A stretch of 47,624 nt of DNA. Source: Candidatus Pacearchaeota archaeon. Lineage in GTDB: Archaea > Nanobdellota > Nanobdellia > Pacearchaeales > GW2011-AR1. The stretch lies in assembly GCA_016188825.1 (NCBI GenBank), contig JACPHA010000015.1:1-47624 (forward strand), given 5' to 3'. Shown here piece after piece: positions 32,433 through 39,053 of the stretch. Positions within the stretch are counted from its first letter, which is position 1; every line of letters begins with the position of its first letter. Position numbers and translations under genes: made by a program. The notes beneath the pieces are model-generated. The model made no database searches. It was not told where the DNA came from and was given only the letters and a program-made list of their open reading frames with translations.

Positions 32433-32872
32433 GACTACCAACAAAACAAGCAAGAAAATTCAACAAAGTAAAATTCCCAGTTGTAAAAGCATGCGCAGGA
32501 GCCATTTTGGTCAAAAACAACAAAATCCTTCTGACAAAAAGAAATGTCATTCCTGAAAAAAATAAATGGTGTTTACCGGGGGGCCATATTGACATTGGAG
32601 AAAAAGCTGTTGAAGCAATAAAAAGAAAAGTCAAAGAAGAAACTGGTCTGGCATTAAAAAATCCTAAATTTTTGTTTTATTTTAACAGCTACATTCCTAA
32701 ACGAAAAATACATTCCATAGATTTGTGTTTTACTGGACTTGTTTCTGGAAAAGAGAAATTAAATAAAGAAGTTTCAGAAATAAAATGGCTCACAAAAAAA
32801 CAAGCCTTAAAATTAAATCTCTCTTTTAATCACAGAAAAATGATAAATAAATTTTTAAAAATTGAAAGATGA
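32429..32872 (+). CDS. Nudix hydrolase with an altered Nudix box
   Basis: 147 residues. The Nudix box reads GHIDIGEKAVEAIKRKVKEE followed by TGL. It keeps Gly, the first Glu and the EE pair, but the RE of the consensus (RExxEE) is RK here. That Glu normally supports metal binding, so catalysis could be weakened or changed. The rest of the fold (KACAGAILVKNNKILLTKRN and later strands) is standard. Nudix enzymes cleave nucleoside diphosphates linked to another group. Translationally coupled by ATGA on both sides. Confidence 0.85.
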   Translation: MRLPTKQARKFNKVKFPVVKACAGAILVKNNKILLTKRNVIPEKNKWCLPGGHIDIGEKAVEAIKRKVKEETGLALKNPKFLFYFNSYIPKRKIHSIDLCFTGLVSGKEKLNKEVSEIKWLTKKQALKLNLSFNHRKMINKFLKIER

Positions 32873-33333
32873 AAGCAAAATTCCTTAAATCATCAGAAAA
32901 AAAGAATGTCGTTGAAGAGCTAAAAGAAATCTACGGAATTTCAGAACTCCCATATCTCCTAATAGAAACAGGAAAGAAAAAGCTCCGTGCTTTTTCAGGA
33001 CATTTAAGTAAAGAAGAAATAATAGATTTATCTAAAATAATAAACATTGAAATTATTGGAATGTATTTAATAAATTTAAAAGACGACTTGCCGAGAATTA
33101 ATTTTGATGCCGTCTCCCTCCTAAAAAACCAAGTTCTTAAAAACATAATAAAAATAAACAAAGAACTGCTTAATTCGTGGCTTCGCGGCTATGATTTAGA
33201 AATTGAAACTAAATCAGGAATTGTCATCCTCGAATATGAAGATGATCTCGTTGGTATTGGAAAATCAAACGGAAAAAAAATTTACAATTACATTCCTAAA
33301 GAAAGGAAAATAAAAAGTTCTATTATCTACTAA
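32869..33333 (+). CDS. PUA-domain RNA-binding protein
   Basis: 154 residues. The C-terminal half has the PUA-like pattern (LLNSWLRGYDLEIETKSGIV, EYEDDLVGIGKSNG, YNYIPKERKI). The N-terminal domain resembles the NIP7/RsmF C-terminal type. Such proteins help position RNA for modification enzymes. Being the last gene of the operon that starts with an RNA m5C methyltransferase supports a partner role in the same RNA modification. Its 3' end overlaps the convergent gene by 11 bases. Confidence 0.7.
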   Translation: MKAKFLKSSEKKNVVEELKEIYGISELPYLLIETGKKKLRAFSGHLSKEEIIDLSKIINIEIIGMYLINLKDDLPRINFDAVSLLKNQVLKNIIKINKELLNSWLRGYDLEIETKSGIVILEYEDDLVGIGKSNGKKIYNYIPKERKIKSSIIY

Positions 33334-33754
33334 ACTTCAGCTCTATAACCCCAAAAAGAGTTTCTTTTTTTCTATTAGGATTCTTAAAATAATATCCATA
33401 TTGGCTTTCCTCATCTTTTATCATTTCTCTTCCATCATAAACAGCAATCCCTGGTTGCCCATATTGTTTAGCATGAACCTTCAAAGAATTTTTGTCTCCG
33501 TTGTCCCAAATCAACTGTTCTGACCTCAAAGCATATATCATTTCTTCGCCTGCTCTTCTGGTAAATCCTGTTTCTAAAACATCCCCTACTTTACCGAAAT
33601 CAAATACAGTATATAGGTTTCTTCTAGACAACAAACCATTTCTCCTCAAAACAACTCTTATTTTCTCATCGTGCTCACCTTCAACATACCCGCTTACTCC
33701 AGATAAATCTACAAAACCTCTTCTAACTTTCCTTCTTGCAATGTTAATTATCAT
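33323..33754 (-). CDS. Hypothetical protein
   Basis: 143 residues, not recognised. Basic beta-rich N-terminus (MIINIARRKVRRGFVDLSGV), a middle with LRSEQLIWDNGDKNSLKVHA, and QPGIAVYDGREMIKDEESQY near the end. No membrane segment or Cys. The fold might be a small beta domain, but this is not supported by a motif. It converges on the PUA gene (11-base overlap). The R2 hairpin cluster lies 13 bases beyond its start, in its promoter region. Confidence 0.55.
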   Translation of the reverse strand: MIINIARRKVRRGFVDLSGVSGYVEGEHDEKIRVVLRRNGLLSRRNLYTVFDFGKVGDVLETGFTRRAGEEMIYALRSEQLIWDNGDKNSLKVHAKQYGQPGIAVYDGREMIKDEESQYGYYFKNPNRKKETLFGVIELKFSR

Positions 33755-33766
33755 AAATTTTTCAAA

Positions 33767-33893
33767 ATCAAAAAGTCCTTGTGCATTATTTTGGACTTTT
33801 GGACACCAAGAATTCTGAAAATTAAATTCTTGGGTGTGCTCAAGAATTGGAAATTCTTGACATGCTCAAGGAACGTTTCTGTCAAGTTCCTTG
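33767..33893. repeat. R2 copy 1: four hairpins in a row
   Basis: Shares the R2 core (AAAAGTCC/GGACTTTT hairpin, then CAAGAATT/AATTCTTG hairpin, to 33832) and adds CAAGAATT/AATTCTTG (33841-33859) and CAAGGAAC/GTTCCTTG (33867-33893). The core differs from copies 2 and 3 in the first loop and at a few positions. It lies between divergent gene starts, so it is not a terminator for either. Confidence 0.75.
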
Positions 33894-33933
33894 ATATCAA
33901 ACCATTTTTAAACCTTTGCAACATTAAAATTAA

Positions 33934-34947
33934 ATGACAGAAAAAAACTATGGTGGTTCTACCTCATTTGGTTTCAAAACCAAACGTCATGAAGAAAAAT
34001 CAATGAAGTCAACTGGATTAGTAAACAAAAAAAGCAAGGGAGGAGATAAAATAAACCATAAAAATAATCTCGAAGGTTTTGAAAAACTAAAAAAAGCCGG
34101 CGAAATAGCAAAACAAGCAAAATTATATGCAAGAGAAATTATCAAAACTGGAATGCCTCTGCTTGAAATAGCAGAAAAAATTGAAGCAAAAATTCTTGAG
34201 CTCGGTGGAAACATGGCTTTCCCTGTAAATCTCTCCATAAATGAAATAGCCGCTCATTCAACCCCCGCATTTAATGACCTAGAAATTGCAAGGGGTTTGC
34301 TAAAAGTTGACATCGGTGTTCATATAGATGGTTTTATTGCAGACACAGCAATTTCACTTGACTTAGAAGACTCTGAAGAAAATAAAAAACTAATTGAATC
34401 AGCACAGACAGCACTAAAAAAAGCAGTTGAAAAAATTCATTTTGGAATAAAATTAAGAGAAATAGGAAAAGAAATAGAAAAAACAATCCTCTCTTTTGGT
34501 TTCCAACCTGTAAGAAATCTCTCCGGCCACGCAATCACCCCCTATCTTCTGCATTCAGGAATCAACATACCAAACCATGACAATTTTCAAGAATATGAAT
34601 TGGAGAAAGGGATATATGCGATTGAACCTTTCTCAACCCCTGGAGTAGGACAAGTAATAAATGGAAAGCTTTCTGGAATATATGTGCTGGAAAAAGACGG
34701 TTCTGTGCGCGATCCTTTCGCCCGTGAAATTCTAAAATTCATAAAAGAAACTTATCAGACCTTGCCTTTCTGCTCTCGCTGGCTATGCAAAAAATTCGGC
34801 TCTCGTGCTTTAATTGCATTAAAAAGAATCGAAGAAGCAAACCTTGTCCATCATTATGCTCAATTAATTGAGAAAGAAAGAAAAAAAGTCGCGCAGGCAG
34901 AGCACACAATAATTCTAACAAAAAATGAAAAGATTGTAACTACATAA
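33934..34947 (+). CDS. map: Methionine aminopeptidase, type II
   Basis: 337 residues. Removes the initiator methionine from nascent proteins. The five metal ligands are visible: Asp in DIGVHIDG, Asp in FIADTAISLD, His in NLSGHAITPYLLHSG, Glu in YAIEPFSTPG and Glu in QAEHTIIL. The type II insertion before the last ligand is present (KETYQTLPFCSRWLCKKFGS). The N-terminus has about 45 extra Lys-rich residues before the catalytic domain (start MTEKNYGGSTSFGFKTKRHE); a later ATG at about residue 24 could also be used. Confidence 0.95.
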   Translation: MTEKNYGGSTSFGFKTKRHEEKSMKSTGLVNKKSKGGDKINHKNNLEGFEKLKKAGEIAKQAKLYAREIIKTGMPLLEIAEKIEAKILELGGNMAFPVNLSINEIAAHSTPAFNDLEIARGLLKVDIGVHIDGFIADTAISLDLEDSEENKKLIESAQTALKKAVEKIHFGIKLREIGKEIEKTILSFGFQPVRNLSGHAITPYLLHSGINIPNHDNFQEYELEKGIYAIEPFSTPGVGQVINGKLSGIYVLEKDGSVRDPFAREILKFIKETYQTLPFCSRWLCKKFGSRALIALKRIEEANLVHHYAQLIEKERKKVAQAEHTIILTKNEKIVTT

Positions 34948-34987
34948 AACCAAAAACCTTAAAACCACTATTTCAATTATTATTTCA

Positions 34988-35058
34988 CCCCTCATAGCTC
35001 AATGGTAGAGCCGTCGGCTGTAGCCCGACTCGTGCCAGTTCGATTCTGGCTGAGGGGA
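34988..35058 (+). tRNA. tRNA-Tyr (GUA)
   Basis: Full cloverleaf: acceptor stem CCCCTCA (34988-34994) with TGAGGGG (35051-35057) and discriminator A; D stem GCTC/GAGC; anticodon stem GTCGG/CCGAC with loop CTGTAGC, anticodon GTA at 35020-35022; T stem GCCAG/CTGGC with loop TTCGATT. No intron, CCA not encoded. Its last bases form the left attachment repeat of the following islet. Confidence 0.97.
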
Positions 35059-35061
35059 CTA

Positions 35062-35088
35062 GTTCGGTTCCTTTCAAGAGAATCGAAC
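35062..35088 (+). terminator. Hairpin just after tRNA-Tyr
   Basis: GTTCGGTTC (35062-35070) pairs with GAATCGAAC (35080-35088) with one G-U pair and a 9-base loop. It lies 3 bases after the tRNA and inside the islet, so it came with the insertion. It may provide a new 3' end for the tRNA transcript. Confidence 0.35.
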
Positions 35089-35158
35089 ATTTTACTACAA
35101 GTAGATTCCGAAATTACCTTATCCAAAGCTATTTAAATTTAAAAAATCTATAATCTAC

Positions 35159-35485
35159 ATGGAAGATAAGGAAAGAAAGAATAAAATTTTAGCAAATATC
35201 TCCTTCTACTGGTCATTAATCCTTTGGGTTCATTTAATATTATTTTATATTGTTAATCAATTATATGATAAAGGACATAAGTTTCCTTTATTCGACCTTG
35301 TGGGAGTATTATTTTTACTATGGATTTTATTTCTATTAAGCAGTTTTATACCATTTATTTTATCCATAGTAGCAATTAATTTCAGTAATAAATACTTAGA
35401 AGAAAAAAACAAAGTTATCTATTATCTCTTTAATTCTAGTAATAACTTACATAATATTCAATCTGTTCATAATTCAAAATATTGA
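35159..35485 (+). CDS. Small membrane protein in the tRNA islet
   Basis: 108 residues with two clear membrane helices (about 13-37 and 50-78) separated by a short polar loop, then an Asn-rich soluble tail. Not recognised. Preceded by a TATA-like ATTTAAATTTA about 30 bases away. As cargo of the islet it could be a defence or immunity protein, but nothing in the sequence shows this. Confidence 0.55.
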   Translation: MEDKERKNKILANISFYWSLILWVHLILFYIVNQLYDKGHKFPLFDLVGVLFLLWILFLLSSFIPFILSIVAINFSNKYLEEKNKVIYYLFNSSNNLHNIQSVHNSKY

Positions 35486-35669
35486 TTTGATGCCTTTTCT
35501 TTAACTAATTTTTACACCTAATTCTCCAGAATAGAACACTTTTATTCGGGTAAGGTGGGGGATTAATGAAAATGAATAGATTAGGAAGTTACCTAGAAAA
35601 ATAACCTCTTTTTGACCAAGATATTTTAAAAAAAGAAATATTTAAATAGGTATATAACTCTATATAACT

Positions 35670-35969
35670 ATGATAAATCAGGAAACGTTTGAGATGAAAA
35701 GCAAAAATATAATTCACTATCCAAATTTAGAAACCGTGTTAATGGTAGAAAGATTTATCAGAGAGCACAACGGGGAATTTAAGAAAAAACAGCTCTGGGA
35801 GAATCTGCCAAAAAAAATGATGTATCAAACTTTTTGTGTTGTGATTGATTATTTGCTTTATTCTGGAAAGATTTCTATTGATGCAGAAGGAAAAATAGGA
35901 TGGATTTACTATCCAGAAATTGTCAGAAAATACTTAGCAAGAAAGGACTTAACTTGGATACCAAAATAA
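35670..35969 (+). CDS. Winged-helix antitoxin-like protein
   Basis: 99 residues. The run YPNLETVLMVERFIREHNGE, KKQLWENLPKKMMYQTFCVV and LLYSGKISIDAEGKIGWIYY is a winged-helix fold with a recognisable wing. I recall similar proteins next to RelE-like toxins in archaea. Its stop is one base before the ATG of the toxin-like gene, so the two form an operon, with a TATA-rich promoter (TATATAACTCTATATAAC) just upstream. A role as antitoxin and autorepressor is inferred. Confidence 0.65.
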   Translation: MINQETFEMKSKNIIHYPNLETVLMVERFIREHNGEFKKKQLWENLPKKMMYQTFCVVIDYLLYSGKISIDAEGKIGWIYYPEIVRKYLARKDLTWIPK

Positions 35970-35970
35970 A

Positions 35971-36297
35971 ATGCAATTCCCATCGGAAATAAAATTTGCA
36001 GATGAAAAAGTAAAAAAGTCATTTGAAGAACTCGAAACTGAAGACCCTTCTCTTTTCAAAATCCTTACACAAGCACTGCACAACATAAAAGAAAATGCTT
36101 TCTGCGGAATTCAAGTCCCTAAAAATCTAATTCCAAAAGAATATATCCAAAAATATGATGCTGGCAATTTATGGAAATACGACTTACCTAAAGGATGGAG
36201 ACTTCTTTATACAATCAGAAGAGATGAGATAGTTGTTTTTAGCATTGTTCTTGAATGGCTTGACCATAAAAACTACGAAAGAAGATTTGGATATTAA
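35971..36297 (+). CDS. RelE/ParE-like toxin
   Basis: 108 residues. RelE-type toxins are ribosome-dependent mRNA cutters with a small alpha/beta fold. Seen: two N-terminal helices (VKKSFEELETEDPSLFKILT), NLWKYDLPKGWRLLYTIRRD and VFSIVLEWLDHKNYERRFGY. The basic and aromatic residues in the last strands and the WLDHKNYERRFG ending suit the family. Forms an operon with the winged-helix gene; no break in the frame. Confidence 0.8.
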   Translation: MQFPSEIKFADEKVKKSFEELETEDPSLFKILTQALHNIKENAFCGIQVPKNLIPKEYIQKYDAGNLWKYDLPKGWRLLYTIRRDEIVVFSIVLEWLDHKNYERRFGY

Positions 36298-36349
36298 TAA
36301 TTTGGTCAGTTACAAAATTTCGGAATAATTGCTATCTGGCTGAGGGGAC

Positions 36350-36365
36350 TTTTTATTTTTAATTA
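36350..36365 (+). terminator. T-rich terminator displaced from tRNA-Tyr
   Basis: TTTTTATTTTTAATT follows directly on the second copy of the tRNA end. The original tRNA-Tyr most likely ended here before the islet was inserted. Confidence 0.5.
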
Positions 36366-36432
36366 AAAATAACATTAAAAACCGCCAACCTTATAAACTC
36401 CTCTCCCCTTAATTCTAAACAAAAGAGGCAAA

Positions 36433-36921
36433 ATGAAAACCAAAGCTCCTTACATTCTCGGTCTTGCAAGAATTTTTCTTGGTCTAATATTTCTCTGGGC
36501 TTTCTTTGATAAATTGCTCGGTCTGGGTTTCACAACAACTACTGAAAACGCCTGGCTAAATGGCATATCCCCCACTAGCGGTTTTTTAGCAAATGCGACT
36601 TATGGCCCCTTTGTTGGTTTCTATAATTCTCTCGCCGGGCAAATCTGGATTGATTGGCTCTTCATGCTTGGCCTTCTAGGAATAGGTCTTGGTTTAACTC
36701 TTGGTATTTTAATGCAGCTTTCTTGTTGGCTCGGTTCTCTTATGATGCTTCTAATGTGGTCCGCGCTCTTACCTCCAGAACATCATCCTTTTTTAGACGA
36801 ACATATAATTTACACTTTATTTCTGCTAGTAATCTACTACACCGAGGCTGAAAACTATCTTGGTTTTGGAAAACTCTGGGCAAAACTGCGCTTCATAAAA
36901 AAACACAAATTGTTAAAATAA
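36433..36921 (+). CDS. DoxX/DoxD-like membrane protein
   Basis: 162 residues with four membrane helices. The start YILGLARIFLGLIFLWAFFD, then KLLGLGFTTTTENAWLNG, and the late LPPEHHPFLDEHIIYTLFLL segment match the DoxX superfamily, which includes the thiosulfate:quinone oxidoreductase small subunit DoxD. The substrate in this organism is unknown. A 57-residue membrane protein follows after one base. Confidence 0.8.
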   Translation: MKTKAPYILGLARIFLGLIFLWAFFDKLLGLGFTTTTENAWLNGISPTSGFLANATYGPFVGFYNSLAGQIWIDWLFMLGLLGIGLGLTLGILMQLSCWLGSLMMLLMWSALLPPEHHPFLDEHIIYTLFLLVIYYTEAENYLGFGKLWAKLRFIKKHKLLK

Positions 36922-36922
36922 A

Positions 36923-37096
36923 ATGCGAACCCAAACAAAAAACAAAATCGCTGTTGGAATTTATTTCATAGCAGGATTAATTTCATTAAATTTTCTTGCT
37001 GATTCTGTTATAAATCATATTCTCGGCATTGCCTGTCTTGTATCGGCAATTTACGGCTCAATTTGTGTAGCAAAAAACAAAAATTTTCTATTTTAA
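36923..37096 (+). CDS. Two-helix small membrane protein
   Basis: 57 residues from ATG 36923, one base after the DoxX-like stop, ending TAA 37094-37096. It starts MRTQTKNKIAVGIYFIAGLI and has two membrane helices (about 9-27 and 31-48) with a Lys tail. The spacing suggests cotranscription and perhaps a complex with the DoxX-like protein. Confidence 0.6.
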   Translation: MRTQTKNKIAVGIYFIAGLISLNFLADSVINHILGIACLVSAIYGSICVAKNKNFLF

Positions 37097-37108
37097 ATTA
37101 TCATTGAC

Positions 37109-37178
37109 ATCAAAAAGTCCTTGTGTGTGTTTGGACTTTTGGACACCAAGAATTCTGACAATTAAATTCTTGACATAA
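37109..37178. repeat. R2 copy 2: two tandem hairpins
   Basis: Identical over 70 bases to copy 3 at 47486-47555. AAAAGTCC/GGACTTTT forms the first hairpin (loop about 12 bases) and CAAGAATT/AATTCTTG the second. It is the left part of a palindrome cluster that also includes the GC-rich block and the attachment site. Confidence 0.85.
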
Positions 37179-37190
37179 GCAAAGCGAGAC

Positions 37191-37210
37191 GGCGCGCCGC
37201 GGGCGCCGCC
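37191..37210. other. 20-base all-G/C block
   Basis: Twenty consecutive G/C bases in a very AT-rich sequence. With its flanks (GAGACGGCG on the left, CGCCGCCTC on the right) it can form a hairpin of 8-9 pairs with one mismatch. It ends 3 bases before the attachment core of the satellite-like element. Confidence 0.8.
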
Positions 37211-37213
37211 TCT

Positions 37214-37244
37214 TTCATCTCAGCCTTGTGCAGTAACACTTCAA
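37214..37244. other. attL of the satellite-like element
   Basis: Core TTCATCTCAGCCTTGTG at 37214-37230, one base, then arm AGTAACACTTCAA at 37232-37244. The arm is the exact inverse of the right-end arm. Confidence 0.75.
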
Positions 37245-37316
37245 GGTTTTCCCTCAAAGGACTGCGAAGAGATGAATATGACTTCAAGTTATAGATTTTT
37301 TTTTCGTTTGTTTTTT

Positions 37317-37637
37317 TTATTTTTTTACATTATTATTGTTCATTGTATATAATTTTAATAATTTAATCATTCTTTTCATGTGATTTTCAAGTCTCTTTTT
37401 TCTGTATGTTAAAACTCTTGAAGAATAATCTTCGAGATTTTTTATATTCTTTTTTTTAAATGTCGCTATTAGTTCATCCTGATATTTTATAGTTTCATGA
37501 ATGGCTAAATCCTCTGCTACGCCATACATTTTTTTATAAACTTTATCAATTTTGCCTTGATTATATAATTTGAACAAATTTCCAAAATTGAAAATATTAA
37601 AATCTATTAATTTCATTTTTTCATTCATTTTTGTCAA
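37317..37637 (-). CDS. Small helical protein, leftward module of the element
   Basis: 106 residues, strongly basic in its second half (SRVLTYRKKRLENHMKRMIK) and helical throughout. Not recognised. It overlaps the upstream leftward gene by 17 bases and is the last gene before attL. Its position, divergent from the replication run, suggests a regulatory or immunity role. A later start (MNEKMK) is possible. Confidence 0.55.
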   Translation of the reverse strand: MTKMNEKMKLIDFNIFNFGNLFKLYNQGKIDKVYKKMYGVAEDLAIHETIKYQDELIATFKKKNIKNLEDYSSRVLTYRKKRLENHMKRMIKLLKLYTMNNNNVKK

Positions 37638-37947
37638 GATTTATTTCCGAGCCAGCCTGAAAATAAGTATTGCCTAAACTCGTTTTCTTTTTTTTCTGTA
37701 AAAAATCCTTAAGAGTAAGCTTTTCTATCTCGGCAATATATTTTTTCTTATTTTCTTTAAAATTGCTTTCCCAGTCAAGACCTGATTTAAAATAAACAAG
37801 AGTATCGTTGGTTGTAGCGGGGAAAAAATTCTTTTCTCTTATCTTTTCAGCAACTGTCGGAGGCATTCCAATTCTATTTCTATTCGCTTCGAGAGTATAT
37901 GAAGGAAGAGGATTGTTTTTTCTGCTGTTTAATAATCGATTCTTCAT
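37621..37947 (-). CDS. Small hypothetical protein, leftward module of the element
   Basis: 108 residues; charged, with a Pro/Asn-rich N-terminus (SRKNNPLPSYTLEANRNRIG) and helical C-terminal half (YIAEIEKLTLKDFLQKKKKT). Not recognised. Its start is 89 bases from the divergent RHH gene; the gap holds two tandem CATAAATTTT units that could be operator sites for the RHH protein. Confidence 0.55.
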   Translation of the reverse strand: MKNRLLNSRKNNPLPSYTLEANRNRIGMPPTVAEKIREKNFFPATTNDTLVYFKSGLDWESNFKENKKKYIAEIEKLTLKDFLQKKKKTSLGNTYFQAGSEINLDKNE

Positions 37948-37964
37948 AAATTTTCATAAATTTT
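37943..37964. promoter_or_regulatory. Tandem CATAAATTTT units in the divergent promoter region
   Basis: CATAAATTTT occurs twice in a row, beginning at the start codon of the leftward gene, followed by CATTTATTTA. Short tandem sites between divergent operons are typical binding places for RHH regulators; the link to the nearby RHH protein is inferred. Confidence 0.35.
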
Positions 37965-38036
37965 CATTTATTTATACTTTTCCATAAAATTTTTTAGCCC
38001 GTAAAAGACTAAATATAATAAATTATCATAATCGTT

Positions 38037-38195
38037 ATGGTGAACAAAAAACGTATTTTATCTTGCCAAATTCCGCAAGAACTTGTAGAAAAGTTGGAGG
38101 AATCTGCGCAGAGAAATTTTATGAATGAAAGCACAATTGTCAGGAAAGCACTTTCTGAATATTTTATTGGTTCCTTAAAAAATGATAAATCCTAA
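38037..38195 (+). CDS. Small ribbon-helix-helix regulator
   Basis: 52 residues from ATG 38037. The pattern RILSCQIPQELVEKLEESAQ followed by NESTIVRKALSEYF is a ribbon-helix-helix DNA-binding fold (strand, helix, turn, helix). It is the first gene of the rightward run, placed like a copy-number or lysogeny-type regulator. Its end overlaps the next gene by 14 bases. Confidence 0.75.
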   Translation: MVNKKRILSCQIPQELVEKLEESAQRNFMNESTIVRKALSEYFIGSLKNDKS

Positions 38196-38514
38196 AATAA
38201 ACCCACTAATTCTCGCTGAGCTTGAGCAAGGGATTAAAGATAAACAGCCTCGCAAAATTATTTATTTTTGCAATAATTCTGAAAAATTCTTTTTTTGTTT
38301 TGTCCAGGAAATTCAGGATGATTTTGTTTTTCTACAAAATAATTTTTCTCGAAGGACTCTTTGCACCGAAATTTCTTCGATAAAATTAATCGAAAAAATT
38401 GAAATTTCCGATTTTAAGAAAAATTCACCCAAGTCAAAATCACAAAATCTTGAAAATGAAAAAACAATTTGGCTTGGTCAGCCCATCGGTTTTGACGACG
38501 AGGTGAAAAAATGA
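38182..38514 (+). CDS. Hypothetical protein of the replication module
   Basis: 110 residues. The first 75 look like a small beta-barrel-type domain (PRKIIYFCNNSEKFFFCFVQ, EIQDDFVFLQNNFSRR) and the rest is a Ser/Lys linker ending WLGQPIGFDDEVKK. Not recognised. It overlaps both neighbours by a few bases (14 upstream, an ATGA overlap downstream), so it is translated together with the primase-like gene. Confidence 0.6.
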   Translation: MINPKINPLILAELEQGIKDKQPRKIIYFCNNSEKFFFCFVQEIQDDFVFLQNNFSRRTLCTEISSIKLIEKIEISDFKKNSPKSKSQNLENEKTIWLGQPIGFDDEVKK

Positions 38515-39053
38515 ATGAACAGCTTAAAATAAAAAAATCATGGCTTGACTATCTTTTCTATAAAATCGGCCGTCAAAATTATGATTTTGAGTTGTGTTCA
38601 TTGAAAAAAATGCCCGATGGAAGCACGGTTTCTTCGGAATGGAAAAAATATTCTCAATGTATTTTTTTGGTAGATTTTAACGGAAGTTCCGACGATAAAG
38701 AAGCCGAGAAATTTTTCGCTCAAATAAATCAGCGTCAAATTTTACCGAACGAGATTGTTTTGGATTATGATACCGAGCAACCGTTAACTTCTCTTGTTAA
38801 AAAACTTCAAACCATGAAATTATTATTTCATATTTTTGAAACTGGCTCGAGAGGTTATCACGTGCATATATTTTTCAATCGCCCGTTCACACGAGAGGAA
38901 AAATTGAAAATTATTCGGTATTTTCAATCGGACGAACAAAAATCAATAGACCGAACAATGATTTCTCTCGAGTTTATTCCTCATTGGAAAAGCGGAAAAA
39001 TTAAAGAAAGACTTGTCGATGGCGTTGAGAGGTGGGTAGAAAATGTTGCCTGA
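38511..39053 (+). CDS. Small archaeo-eukaryotic-type primase-like protein
   Basis: 180 residues. Three motifs of the AEP primase core are visible: I, IVLDYDTEQ (D85, D87); II, SRGYHVHIFF (H117, H119); III, SIDRTMISLEF (D147). The later LEFIPHWKSGKIKERLV segment matches small primase-like proteins I recall from archaeal plasmids and proviruses. There is no zinc domain or helicase fusion, but the helicase gene overlaps it by 11 bases, so the two likely act together to start replication of the element. All catalytic candidates are present. Confidence 0.75.
   Translation: MNEQLKIKKSWLDYLFYKIGRQNYDFELCSLKKMPDGSTVSSEWKKYSQCIFLVDFNGSSDDKEAEKFFAQINQRQILPNEIVLDYDTEQPLTSLVKKLQTMKLLFHIFETGSRGYHVHIFFNRPFTREEKLKIIRYFQSDEQKSIDRTMISLEFIPHWKSGKIKERLVDGVERWVENVA

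Larger units (their letters stand above)
35045..36350. mobile_element. 1.3-kb islet inserted at the tRNA-Tyr 3' end
   Basis: The 16 bases TCTGGCTGAGGGGACT, starting in the T arm of tRNA-Tyr, occur at 35045-35060 and again at 36335-36350. Between them lie three genes: a small membrane protein and a toxin-antitoxin-like pair. There is no integrase. Immediately after the second copy comes a T-rich terminator that probably ended the tRNA transcript before insertion. The pattern is that of a tRNA-targeting integrative element reduced to its cargo, or a satellite that borrows an integrase. Confidence 0.8.

Noticed and set aside
36335-36350. Second tRNA-Tyr
   Set aside because: Only the last bases of the tRNA are present, as expected for an attachment-site copy.
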